From NCBI GenBank assembly GCA_951799405.1, contig OX637343.1:13370524-13434523 (forward strand): DNA of 64,000 nt, written 5' to 3'. Under the pieces are notes generated by a model. The model saw only the letters and a program-made list of their open reading frames with translations, was not told the DNA's origin and did no database searches. Of the stretch, positions 11,750 to 21,110 are shown piece by piece; position 1 is the stretch's first letter; the number at the start of each line of letters is the position of its first letter. The position numbers and the translations under genes were made by a program. The stretch comes from Agapetus fuscipes. Its lineage: Eukaryota > Arthropoda > Insecta > Trichoptera > Glossosomatidae.

Positions 11750-11864
11750 TGTTGGTGTATTCATTTGCTACATTTTTTGCATAGGAAATTTTTGACTTTT
11801 TTTGTATAGATTTCTTTGTAAGGTTTTGTTCTTTTTTATATTTAAATGTAATTTATTATTCATA

Positions 11865-12112
11865 TTCCTTGACTTATAGGTTGGTATGAGGCTGACCACC
11901 CATACTGTAAAAAATGGTTCACTTTGCCAATGTCACCCCTGTTTCAGGGAAGGTCGGCAAAAGTTGTGGGGCTTATGTTCATTTGAGGTTTGGATTTTAT
12001 TTGTAAGTACACATTCAGCATTTGTAAGCGCGAACTACACTTGTTGGTTTGTGGGCATACATCTGAGAGCTTTAAATGAATATATCTTTGCAACTTAGAT
12101 TATAGATTATAG
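11865..12112 (+). repeat. R250 as the LINE's 3' end
   Basis: Full-length R250 (starts TTCCTTGACTTATAGG, ends in TTAGATTATAGATTATAG) following the RTE-like LINE 3' UTR without a break. Confidence 0.85.
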
Positions 12113-12445
12113 ATTTATTCTTTGTACGGACTCTATAAGAGTCTTGTACACATTATAAAAAGGATTCCATATAGTCACAGCAAATTCTACTTGAGATCGT
12201 ATTAATGAATGATATAAGGTCATATAACTAGATAACATTTTAATTTTTTTTGTTACACGAAACACAAATCCCATCATTTGAAAGGCCCTATTGACAACGG
12301 CATCAATATGCACGTCAAACAAAAGTTTCGAATCGAAAGTCACACCTAGGTCACGTATGCACGATACTCTTTCAAGTGTGTGATTGGAAATCGTGTAATT
12401 GTATTTGATCAGAATGCGTTTCCTCGAGAAGGTTATTGGCATATT
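12113..12445 (-). pseudogene. CR1/Jockey-like LINE, RT C-terminal fragment
   Basis: About 108 residues in one open minus-strand frame. Recognisable pieces are PITFSRKRILIKYNYTI, RDLGVTFDSKLLFDVHI, FRVTKKIK and LYHSLIRSQVEFAVTIWNP. They correspond to the region after the catalytic FADD in LINE ORF2, compare IKDLGVLLDAGLTFVPHI in the ORF at 56217-58934. Both ends are cut. It lies between two R250 pieces of opposite orientation, so it was probably part of a rearranged insertion. Confidence 0.75.
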
Positions 12446-12513
12446 ACATTGGCAAAGTGAACCATTTTCTACAGCATGGGTGGTCAGCCGCACACCTACC
12501 TATAAGTCAAGGA
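12446..12513 (-). repeat. R250, 5' part only
   Basis: Only the first 70 bp or so of the unit remain, with the standard start at the right end (TTCCTTGACTTATAGGTAGG on the minus strand). Confidence 0.8.
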
Positions 12514-12551
12514 ATATAATATACAGCAACAAAAATATTTCTGATAATACT

Positions 12552-12815
12552 TTCTTGACTAATAGTTTTACCCCCATGCTGTTAAAACTTTGTTCACTTT
12601 TGCCAATGCCACCTCGTTGCAGGGAAAAGCGGCTGGAGTTGTAAGGTTTATATCCATGTACCTAAGGTTTGGTTATTTTCGTAAGTGCACATGCTGTTTG
12701 TGATCTCCCGTTCATATAAAGCACAAGTAAATGCGAACTTACATGTATCAGCTTGTCGGCGTGCATTAAATGTGGAGCTTAAATGCTAATATTTCTTTAA
12801 AACTTAGATTATAGG
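12552..12815 (+). repeat. R250, old diverged copy
   Basis: Many substitutions relative to other copies and a small internal insertion near 12700-12730. The start (TTCTTGACTAATAG), core (TTTGCCAATGCCACC) and tail (ACTTAGATTATAGG) are still clear. Confidence 0.7.
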
Positions 12816-13397
12816 TATATTCATTAGTTCGGATATAAGATCTTTAAGGTTAAGCTTTCTCTCAATTATTGTAGTTATAATAGTCCAAACTGTAATTTAA
12901 TCTCCCAGTGACTTACTAGTTATGACTATGCAATTCAAATAAAAATAAATGACGCATAAGGACGCACGCAGCGAGTGCATCGGCTCGATCGGGTGAAAAG
13001 ATTTAAAATCCGATATTACATGAAATATAAACATCACGGTTACCAATATTATTTTATTATTTTAGATATCCGATAGTTCCGGCTACGGATATGGATATCC
13101 ATAACATCCTTACGAAAGAGCACTGTAGACAAATGCAGCGATGAAGAGTAGCTGTAACTTGCGCGAGGAAGCGTTGGCGTCGCTTTGCAATAAATGACGT
13201 CAGGAAATTTGCATACATTTACTTCTGTAGACTAACATTGGACTTCGCTCGTCCCTTTAGCTCTGTTTAACTTTGGTGTTTCTTTATTCGGGCACTTCTT
13301 TATTTCATAAAAAGATTGACAACCTTTACATCATATGACTTTGAAAATGTTGGACAATTTAACATCTTTTGTCCGGTTTTTTGTCTGTTTAAATTGT
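12816..13397. other. No feature seen
   Basis: No coding frame or repeat family recognised. Confidence 0.45.
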
Positions 13398-13462
13398 ATG
13401 CCCGGTCGATAACTCGTTGCATTCCATTCCAAGAGCTCGGGTTCGAATCCTACCGAGGATGC
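13398..13462 (+). mobile_element. SINE2 head fragment
   Basis: tRNA-like head CCGGTCGATAACTCG with a perfect B box (GGTTCGAATCC) at about 13439-13449. It is cut after the head and faces a minus-strand SINE2 body. Confidence 0.7.
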
Positions 13463-13463
13463 T

Positions 13464-14040
13464 GAGGGAGCTTCGCCGGTTAATAAATATTTTGGGTTTG
13501 AAATTTTATTCCTTGGCCGATAGGTTGGTATGCGGCTGACCACCCATACTGTAACAAATGGTTCACTTTGCCAATGTCACCCCTGTTTCAGGGAAGGTCG
13601 GCAAGAGTTGCAGGGCTTATGTTCATTTGAGATTGGATTTTTTTTATATTGTAGGTCCACATGCGGCATATGTAAGTGCGAAATTATGCATGTCTGCTTG
13701 TGGGAATGCATTTAATATAAATTTAAAATGATAAATATCTTTGCAGCTTAGATTAAGATTTAGAAATAAACATCAAAATGAGCAATAATTTCTGACACTT
13801 TCAATGGGGATCGAACCCTTGCTCTCGGCATGGAATACAAGCATTCTACCAACTGAGCTTATTGTATGGACTTTTTCGAGCTTGGTCGTCGCTACAAAGC
13901 CCCAATTTTCAAGCAAAGCCAAATTGCTGTAAGGTTGGATGGACCATTGCTGAAGGCAGCAAAGGGCATTTTGAAAGTACACATATCTTAATTTTGTGCT
14001 CCACCAAGAATCAAAGTGTTCGAAGCGTTACCACTAGACT
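13464..14040 (-). mobile_element. SINE1-SINE2 dimer, interrupted by R250
   Basis: Read on the minus strand: a diverged SINE1 (about 14040 to 13864), then a SINE2 head with B box GGTTCGATCCCC near 13808-13820, then SINE2 body. The SINE2 body is split by an R250 unit at 13509-13763, right at the AAATAAACA position. SINE1 lies 5' of SINE2, the same order as in the dimers at 41647-42147 and 42635-43184. Confidence 0.7.
13509..13763 (+). repeat. R250, nested in SINE2
   Basis: Full-length unit (TTCCTTGGCCGATAGG to TTAGATTAAGATTTAG). It is inserted in SINE2 at the same body position as the unit at 28428-28677. Confidence 0.85.
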
Positions 14041-14614
14041 ATAAATTGCTGATTAATAAAAATATAACCTACCAAATGACATATGTTGAACTAGGGTCAA
14101 AAATATCGCCAAGTTACCTTCTACGCTAGTCAAAGTAATCTTTATGACTCGTTTGGCCAAAGTGCCGTCCCATGTATGATACTGCTACGAACTTGGAGTA
14201 CCTATACATGAACGATAGTAGTGGTAATGAATAGAACGGCGGTCCTGTGTGAGCGAGAGATCGAATGATCTGGAATATGCAAGAATGATCCCTTTTGTAC
14301 CTACATATACAGACTGAAAAGGGCAACAGGGGATTAGTAGCATCCAACATTTGGACGTGAATACCATATACGCAGAGATTATCAATTGTTGTAAATTATG
14401 AAACCAAACCGTGTAAAATAAATTCTGTTAATATAAATAATTGCAGTTTCATTAAAAGAGAACCCCAGTAAATCATCAGTCATCTCCACATTTTCTGTAG
14501 TTTGTATGGTGTGTGCATTTAAGCCAACCATTGTTTTCTCTTAGAATTCCCCTAAGGGCATGTTTCCCATCTATTACCTTCTTTGGCAGCAATGTCATCC
14601 TCTCATCTGCTCAC
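14041..14614. other. Mostly unassigned; short SINE3 remnant
   Basis: A piece at about 14065-14105 (ACATATGTTGAACTAGGGTC) matches the SINE3 body at 63500-63530 on the same strand. Nothing else was recognised. Confidence 0.4.
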
Positions 14615-15480
14615 TAATCTAATCTAATCTAAGTTGCAAAGATATGTTACATTGGAGATTCACATTACATGCATTCTCACAACCAGACACGTACAAGTTC
14701 GCGCTTGCACATGCCTCATGTGAACCTACAACATAAAAACCAAATCTCAAATGGACATACACCCTGCAACTCTTGCCGTACTTCCCTGAGACAGGGGTGA
14801 CATTGGCAAAGTGAACCATTTTTACAGCATGGGTGGTCAGCCGCATACCAACCTATAAGTCAAGGAACACACACACACGACAAATAACATTTTATACATC
14901 ACTAAATAATAATATCCAAATACAAAATATCCATTTACAAATAAAAACAAATTCCAATTTAATATTCCAATTTAATAAACCCTAGCCGCCAACATTACAG
15001 ATCAACCGCCATTTCTTTCTGTCCTTACATACTTCTTTCATTTCCTCCAGAGTCATAATTTTCTTCATACAGGCTCTTCTTTTATTATGACTCTGGATAT
15101 TCCATTCATTCGCAATTTCGGATATTTGGTCCATCCATACCTTTCTCGGTCTTCCTCTACCACGACATCCATCTATTCTACCAACATATACTTTCTTCGT
15201 CAGTCTTTCCTCATTCATTCTCTCCATATGCCCAAACCATCTTAACAAACTTCTTTTAATCTTCACTTTCACACTTTCTCTTGCACCACATTCTTCTCTT
15301 ACAAAATCATTCCTCACTCTGTCACTCCGTTTTTTCCCAACCATACTTCTTAGAAAGTCCATTTCAACAGTATGGACTTTACTAATTTCACTTTCATTCA
15401 CCGTCCAGGCTTCGCTACCATACATCAAGGTGGGTAAAAGTATGCCACTGTGTACCGCCAATCGAGCATTTTTAGATATG
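14615..15480 (-). mobile_element. RTE-like LINE, copy 2, 3' end only
   Basis: On the minus strand: C-terminal RT coding region (15480 to 14982), a short 3' UTR, then a full R250 unit (14867 to 14615) ending in (TTAGA)n. The junction reads TTGTCGTGTGTGTGTTCCTTG, like those at 19893 and 42283. The 5' truncation lies near 15478. Confidence 0.8.
14982..15461 (-). pseudogene. LINE reverse transcriptase, C-terminal 159 residues
   Basis: Uninterrupted C-terminal part: LLPTLMYGSEAWTVNESEIS, FLRSMVGKKRSDRVRNDFV, RWFGHMERMNEERLTKKVY and GRGRPRKVWMDQISEIANEW, ending KKWRLICNVGG. It gives the correct frame for the broken C-terminus of copy 1. The catalytic YADD is missing, so it cannot be active. Confidence 0.85.
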
Positions 15481-15886
15481 TTATATATGTACTATAATAT
15501 GAGTACACTATAATATGAGTATTAGGATAATAATATGCCGGGAGCTGTAAGCCTTGGACTAGGCTTCTAATTACAAAAGGGATTTGTAACAGAGACACAC
15601 ACAGTGCTCCAGTACACACGACATAAGCGCGCATACAGCACAAGTATTTACCCGCCAGACTTAGACTGGGTTATCCTGTTGTATGCAAATACTGAGCCCA
15701 GACTCCAGCTGCAATCATTTACATGTAGCGCTGTCCGACTATCGGAAAATGCTTATTTTAATCTAATTCAAACTAGAACAGAAGTAGTCCAATGGAAAGA
15801 GGCCGTATCAAATTTGTTTCTTTGAATTTTGGCACTCCGTTCCCCACAAGGTGTCCTATTGCTTTAGTTGAATTCGTGTTTCAGAT
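15481..15886. other. No gene seen; short direct repeat
   Basis: A 15-bp motif ACTATAATATGAGTA occurs twice at about 15489-15522. Nothing else recognised. Confidence 0.4.
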
Positions 15887-16347
15887 CAGGGCTGGAAGTC
15901 TCATCCCCACGGTAATTCTTACCTACCGAATATTGGTAATATTTGTTTAAAGACTAATCAGCTGTTCACTACCTACCTCCAGAAAAGAACCTCGAGTAGC
16001 CCGTGTGGAAATCTATGAACAGATTGAGGACAAATGTTGGAAGAGCCCGGGCCAACATGTTGACCTGGGGATTTCTGGGACGGTAGGACTCTACACTATG
16101 TGAGTGTGGAGCTCAGCAAACTATGGAGCACCTGCGGTGTTGTCCCTCCTGTCCGACAAGCTGCTCCATGGATGATCTCTTTGCGGGAAACCAAGAGCTG
16201 TAGACATTGCTCGTTACTGGGTCAATACGGTGTGAAGCTGACACGAAGAAGAAGCTGTTCACTAGCATTGAATTGACAGGTCTTCATACAAATATTACCG
16301 ATATTCGGTAGGTAAGAATTACCGTGGTGATGAGACTTCCAGCCCTG
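15887..16347. mobile_element. Foldback (hAT-like) element carrying a LINE fragment
   Basis: Long terminal inverted repeats of about 65 bp: left arm begins CAGGGCTGGAAGTCTCATC, right arm ends GATGAGACTTCCAGCCCTG. The CAGGGCTGG terminus resembles hAT ends, but I found no 8-bp target-site duplication (TTTCAGAT against AACATATG). No transposase is present. The interior contains a captured LINE fragment. Related but decayed arms occur inside both 957-bp repeats (20324-20440 and 24008-24124). Confidence 0.7.
16006..16230 (+). pseudogene. LINE ORF2 C-terminal fragment inside the foldback element
   Basis: One frame reads WKSMNRLRTNVGRARANM, TWGFLGR, one TAG stop, then STLCECGAQQTMEHLRCCPS and MDDLFAGNQEL. 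The Cys/His-rich CxC...QTMEHL..CP pattern is typical of the far C-terminus of many LINE ORF2 proteins. It matches none of the other LINEs in this window. Confidence 0.65.
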
Positions 16348-16484
16348 AACATATGTTTGTCCTCAGTTACTTCTAAGTGCGAGAAAAAACCCTAACACTG
16401 AGATCATTAGATATAATTGGACAACAATCATAATAAATCTTCCACTAAGTCTCATATTTTAATTATACAAATTCACGCAGTACT

Positions 16485-16558
16485 ATAATCTAAGTTGCAC
16501 AGATTTGTTGACTATTAAGGCTCATATTTAATGCATGCCCACAAGCAGGTACGCTCAA
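16485..16558 (-). repeat. R250, 3' fragment
   Basis: Only the tail side of the unit remains (ATAATCTAAGTTGCACAG through the ACAAGCAGGTACG region). Confidence 0.65.
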
Positions 16559-16645
16559 ACCCTCCGAATACCCGTCCTTGTAGGTATGTATCATAAAGAC
16601 CCAGAGCTCATGGACCCTCATACAAAGCTATATATTTTCTCAAGT

Positions 16646-17028
16646 GGCGGTCGATAGCTCAGGTGGTAGAGTGCTTACATTCCATGCCGAAAGCTCGGGT
16701 TCGAATCCCACCGAATCTCTGATATATCTGATATATCTGATATCTGAATATCTGACACCCGTCAGAAATGATTTCCCGTTTCGGTGTTTATTTCAAACCC
16801 CAAAATAAAATACCGGCAAGGTTTACTCAGCCTTCACAAGAAATGAGAACCAGCACTCTCGGGAGCTGGGAAACCTCCACTTCAACTGAAGTGGTTGGCG
16901 TAAGGCCGGCGTAAGGCCCTTACCTGTAAAAATAAATAGGTTCAACTCGCCACATGCGACCCCTTCGGGGATAACGCGGCAAGAAGTTTCACTATATGTG
17001 TAGCTTAGTTGCGTTTGCGTTGCGTTGC
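16646..17028 (+). mobile_element. SINE2, nearly complete
   Basis: tRNA-like head GGTCGATAGCTCAGGTGG (A box) and GGGTTCGAATCCC (B box) at about 16697-16709. The anticodon position reads ATTCCAT, suggesting a tRNA-Gly(TCC)-like ancestor (tentative). The body runs through TTTCCCGTTTCGGTGTTTAT and ACTTCAACTGAAGTGG to the 3' end TGTAGCTTAGTTGCGTTTG. A small array of GATATATCT-like units (16718-16752) expanded just after the head. Confidence 0.85.
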
Positions 17029-17122
17029 GGAAGGCCTTCCCGTGAAGTAAAAGCAACGGCATGACAAAACAAGAACCTCTAGGACAAAGGCGTGCCCATG
17101 ACTTTAAAATTTGTTTGAGTGT

Positions 17123-17283
17123 ACACACGCTGCATGTGTAAATACTAAATAAACCAAGCCTCCCATCGACATAAACTTTGCAACTCCTGTCGCCTTTACC
17201 TGAAACCGGGATGGCATTGGCAAAATTGAACTAAGTTTTTACAGCATGGCGGTTAGCGTCATAACAACCTTTTGGTTAAGGAA
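17123..17283 (-). repeat. R250, 5' two thirds
   Basis: Diverged copy missing the (TTAGA)n tail. Its standard start is at the right end (GTTCCTTAACCAAAAGG). Confidence 0.65.
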
Positions 17284-17564
17284 CATTACAAAGCATCGAA
17301 TCTCACTAAATACGCATTTGACAATGATTTTAAGAAGGTCGAAGGGCATTTTTACCGTACATTATATGTCTAAATAATGTCTTAGTAATGTCGGAGTTTT
17401 ATAAATGTCGAATTTAAAAATAGCTCACATTAATCAGCTTATATAACGTACCTACATCAGCTTAAGTTCACCAGCGTACAAAGTGAATAGTATTGGACCA
17501 AGAACTGAACCCTGTGGGAAACCAAATTTTTAATTGTACATTGAAGCTTTCACGGCCGGTACTT
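17284..17564. other. No feature seen
   Basis: AT-rich stretch; a piece at 17545-17564 may belong to the adjoining Penelope-like remnant. Confidence 0.4.
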
Positions 17565-17783
17565 GTTGACACAACAATAACTTTTTTCGGGCTATGTAGC
17601 CGTGGTCTGGTCGTTTTTTTTCAAAAAGGCTAGCGTTGCTTCCAGAACACCAGATCCTGTAAAGAAGATCACAGCGACTAGCCAATCGCTGATAATGCCC
17701 ATCGGAGCAATGGGCGAAACTGTCCGGAATGAATCAACCAGACCACGGCTACATAGCCCGAAAAAAGTGATTGTTGTGTCAAC
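17565..17783. mobile_element. Remnant of a second Penelope-like family, inverted ends
   Basis: Arms of about 47 bp are inverted repeats: GTTGACACAACAATAAC...GGTCTGGT at the left and ACCAGACCACGG...GTTGTGTCAAC at the right. Phrases such as CGGGCTATGTAGCCGTGGTC and, just left, TTTCACGGCCGG resemble the terminal sequences I know from arthropod Penelope-like elements. A hammerhead-like motif lies between the arms. No reverse transcriptase remains. The short frame spanning it is not a gene. Confidence 0.55.
17686..17726 (+). ncRNA. Hammerhead-ribozyme-like motif, degenerate
   Basis: Core CTGATAA (17689-17695; A where the conserved G8 should be), a strong stem II GCCCAT/ATGGGC, GAAAC at 17716-17720, then a minimal stem III and GTC. 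Stem I is at most 3 bp. The G8 change probably abolishes cleavage. Confidence 0.5.
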
Positions 17784-18187
17784 AAATTTTTAATGTTTCT
17801 CCCTTCGCAATCAGGTGCGTAAACTACAGTTTTGAATTCGTCATAATACTTATTTAGGATTTATTTACATTATTTGTGACGTCGCAACTTATCACAACGG
17901 ATCATTCATTAAAAAAGGAGCAGAGACAAATATAAAATACTTTTAATTAATCATTTCAGTGAATAATTATTGTAGTAACGAGCGAACAGAAGGAGTTACA
18001 GGCAGAACAATTACAAGCAACAATCTGCAAACATTGCTTGATGTAATAAAAAATAATTAGCATTTTTAATAAGGAAATTTAATCAACGCAGAGAGCGCGC
18101 TATTTTTGAGCTTTGCTTTCTCATCACGGTCTCAGCTCTTATTAAATAATTGTTGGCCGAAGTTTCTGGATAAACTTAAGATTTGTT
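17784..18187. other. No feature seen
   Basis: No gene or known repeat recognised. Confidence 0.45.
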
Positions 18188-18417
18188 AATCTAATCTAAT
18201 CTAAGTTGCAAAGATATGTTACATTGGAGATTAATATTATATGCATTTTCACAACCAGACACGTACAAATTCACGCTTGCACATGCCGCATGTGAACCTA
18301 CAACATAAAAACCAAATCTCAAATGGGCATACACCCTGCAACTCTTGCCGTCCTTGCCTGAGACAGGGGTGGTATTGGCAAAGTGAGCCATTTTTACAGC
18401 ATGGATGGTCAGCCGCA
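18188..18417 (-). repeat. R250, slightly 5'-truncated
   Basis: Tail (ATCTA)n at the left. The copy stops at the CGGCTGACC position, so the first 20 bp or so are missing. Confidence 0.85.
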
Positions 18418-18469
18418 GAATATTTATTAAAAGAAAAAAGCAATGCTATTCATAGGAAAAGTATGGCGT

Positions 18470-18830
18470 TAGGAATGAATGGGTAAAGAAAGAATGTAAT
18501 TTAAAAGAGGATGTGAAAGTAAAGGTACAAAAGAATGTGAAGAAATGGTTTGGGCATGTGGAAAGAATGAATGATGATATGTAGACTTACAAAGTATATA
18601 TACGGAGGTAGTATGAATGAAAAAAAAGGTAAGGGACGACCGAGAAAAGTATGGAGGGATCAGATTGAGGAGATTGTGAGAGAATGGGATATACAAAGCG
18701 AGTGCAAAAGAAAAAAATGCATAAAAATGTGATAGATATGAATTAATTGAAAGAGTATGTAAGGATAGGAAGTAATGGAGTCAACTGCTCTGCAGAGGCT
18801 CTGGCCACCCCTAGCGGAATGGCGATAGAG
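18470..18830 (+). pseudogene. LINE 3' end, RTE-like relative, decayed
   Basis: Broken frames read EDVKVKVQKNVKKWFGHVER, then GKGRPRKVWRDQIEEIVREW and DIQSECKRKKC, with several stops. The order matches the C-terminus of the copies at 10428-11749 and 14982-15461, but the sequence is clearly another subfamily. It shares its last part (GAGGCTCTGGCCACCCCTAG) with the fragment at 40560-40840. Confidence 0.7.
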
Positions 18831-19012
18831 TTACAGTCACAGTTTCATTCATGGTCTGCTGGCTACCTGGTGAATAGAAGATTTATTAGCAAGTCCTTCC
18901 TTTTGATTCCCGATAGAGTTTACATTCTTTTTGGCTTAAATATTCATTCATCTTAAAATTGGTGACAAAGGTCTACGCATCGCTACAGAAGTCTCTTTTT
19001 CCATGTCGCAAC

Positions 19013-19222
19013 GGACGCAGCTAAGCTATACATTTACTGCAACTTCATACAGCGTTATCATCCCCGTAAGGTTTTGCATGTAGCGAGTGGAACCTTTTTA
19101 TTTTTACAGATAAGGGGGCTGGCCTTACACCAACCGCTTCACTTGAAGTGAAAGTTTCCCAACTCCCAAAGGGGGCTGGTACTCATTTCATGTGAAGGAT
19201 GAGTAATTCTTGCCGGTATTTT
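19013..19222 (-). mobile_element. SINE2, 3' two thirds
   Basis: Minus-strand body and 3' end of SINE2 (TACCGGCAAGAATTACTC through ACTTCAAGTGAAGCGG to the AGCTTAGCTGCGT end). The tRNA head is missing. Confidence 0.75.
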
Positions 19223-19239
19223 ATAAATTCATTGAATTT

Positions 19240-19335
19240 AAATTTATTTAGAATATAGTTTAATGAATTATAAACTGATGATATAAATATCTGTTTCTGG
19301 GCAGGCAAAAATAGGTTGGAGAATTGTATTTAATA
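19240..19335 (+). mobile_element. SINE3, 3' fragment
   Basis: Weak match to the 3' part of SINE3 (TGAATTATAAACTG...TTCTGGGCAGGCAAAAATAG, ATTGTATTT). No head remains. Confidence 0.4.
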
Positions 19336-19721
19336 TAAGTGTTCATGAATTCATTTAAAAAAAAACTTAGATAACCTGGTGGTCTACCTAAACTCTCAAC
19401 CTGCAGAAGGTGCTCATCCTCATGATTTTTTATTAAAAAAAAGAGCAGTTATTCAACCTCCGATAAAAGAGTAACCGAAGAAGCTGCAGGTTCTCCATCT
19501 CCAGTACTTCCTCATGATTTGCTTGTTACTGTGATCGTTCCCCCGGCAGTGATACATCAGCGCAGCTGCTCGTCCCTCACTCTCCTGTGGGAGTTGCATG
19601 AGAGTGAAGAGAGCAGCACTACTGTCTCATTATGTGCTCGTGATTTAAAGATCTCTGGAGTGCACTAGAACGGCTGGCAGAGGAACACTTCTTCATCTGC
19701 GCTGCTGGTGCATACATTGCC
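19336..19721. other. No feature seen
   Basis: Contains a run of A at 19360 and a GC-richer piece at 19480-19710, but no recognisable gene. Confidence 0.4.
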
Positions 19722-20110
19722 CTAATCTAATCTAAGTTGCAAATATAGGTTACATTGGAGATACAGTATAAAAATCCAAATCTCAAATGGACATACACCC
19801 TGCAACTCTTGCCTTGAAACAGGGGTGACATTGGCAAAGTGAACCATTCTTACAGCATGCGTGGTCAGCCGCATACCAACCTTTAAGTCAAGGAACATAC
19901 ACAACAAATTTCATTTTTAAAATCAATAAATAATAATATGTATGGACATAAAAACTAAAACCGAAAACCGAATTCTAATTTAAAAACATTACAGATCAAC
20001 CGCCATTTCTTTCTGTCCTTGCATACTTCTTTTATTTCTTCCAGAGTCATAAACTTCTTCATACAAGCTCTCCTTTTATTATGACTCTGGATATTCAATT
20101 CCACCCAAAT
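19722..20110 (-). pseudogene. RTE-like LINE, copy 3, extreme 3' end with R250
   Basis: On the minus strand the last codons of the LINE (NIQSHNKRRACMKKF, EVCKDRKKWRLICN, 20100 to 19985) are followed by the 3' UTR and an internally deleted R250 unit (19893 to 19722). The junction again reads TTGTGTATGTTCCTTGACTT. The upstream part is lost at the edge of the 957-bp repeat. Confidence 0.8.
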
Positions 20111-20126
20111 TGTATGTCTATTTAAG

Positions 20127-21077
20127 ATTTGGGTTTTTATGTTGGCATGTGCAAGCGCCAACTTGTACGTGTCTGCTTGTGAGAATGCATATAATGTGAA
20201 TCCCCAATGTAACATATCTTTGCAACTTAGATTAGATTAGATTCGATTTTGAAATTGGTCGTCGCTACAAAGCGCCCATTACCTAGCAAGACCCGATTGC
20301 TGTAAGGTTGGGCGGACTTATGACCACGGTCATTCTTACCTACCGAATTTTGGTAATATTTGTATAAAGGCCAATCAGCTGTTCACTTGCGGCCATCTTG
20401 GATTGATAGGTCGTCATACAAATGCATCATTAGTTTGTCAAAGCTAGGGCTCAACGGACGACTAAAATGTCTAAGAATAGCACCGTATGTCTCCATAAAT
20501 GTGGATACTATGTACTCATTTAATCTAATCTAAGTTGCAAAGACATGGAACATTGGGGATTTACATTATATGATTTACAAGCAGACACGTATAAATTCGC
20601 TCTTGCACATGGCGCATGTGAACCTATAACATAAAAAAACTTTCCCTGAAACAGGGGAGACATGTTCCTGCAAATAAAGTCGCGCACTCAAAATCTCAAC
20701 AAATATAAACGGAAATCCAAAACCAATTCCAATCTTATACAAAACAATATGTATGTTCTCAACAGTAGATATGTAGTGTTAATAATTTATTGCCGTTCAT
20801 TTAAAACAAATCCCTGTACCCGCATCTCTAGCTGCGTCTATGTATGAGTCCTCTACGATATTGTAGCCCTCTAGTGATTAGGGTCTACGAGAACATGGGA
20901 TCTACGCCGTAGAGGAATTCAATAACAGAGCTGTAGCTGTCTAAGCGAGGAGAGCAGATATATATGTTTGTAGCGCTACTACCTGAGTATATATATCATC
21001 GCGTTAACTCCTCTTGGATTGCATAAATTGAGAATATATCTCAAAACTAAATCACTCAATAGGAGTGCGTCGAATAT

Positions 21078-21083
<6 letters not shown>
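20127..21083 (+). repeat. 957-bp direct repeat, copy A
   Basis: Near-identical to 23811-24767 at a constant offset of 3684; I noted one difference (G at 20311, A at 23995). Contents: R250 3' half (20127-20244, +), SINE1 remnant (20255-20319, -), decayed foldback arms (20324-20440), R250 3' part (20521-20662, -), then about 420 bp unassigned. A 61-codon frame (20662-20847) is duplicated identically in copy B, but I see no reason to call it a gene. Confidence 0.92.

Positions 21084-21110
<27 letters not shown>

Larger units (their letters stand above)
10426..12112 (+). mobile_element. RTE-like LINE, copy 1, 5'-truncated
   Basis: The element contains the RT domain and C-terminus, a short AT-rich 3' UTR (11750-11864) and an R250 unit (11865-12112) as its 3' end, all in the same orientation. 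The endonuclease and the RT N-terminus are missing. Three other LINE 3' ends in this window (14615-15480, 19722-20110, 41528-42375) are joined to R250 in the same way, so R250 is part of this LINE's 3' region rather than a chance neighbour. Confidence 0.8.

Noticed and set aside
17602..17793. 63-codon plus-strand frame as a gene
   Set aside because: It lies entirely across the inverted arms and ribozyme-like core of a Penelope-like remnant.
20662..20847. Identical small frames at 20662-20847 and 24346-24531 as a duplicated gene
   Set aside because: They are identical only because the whole 957-bp segment is duplicated; they begin inside R250 and show no family features.
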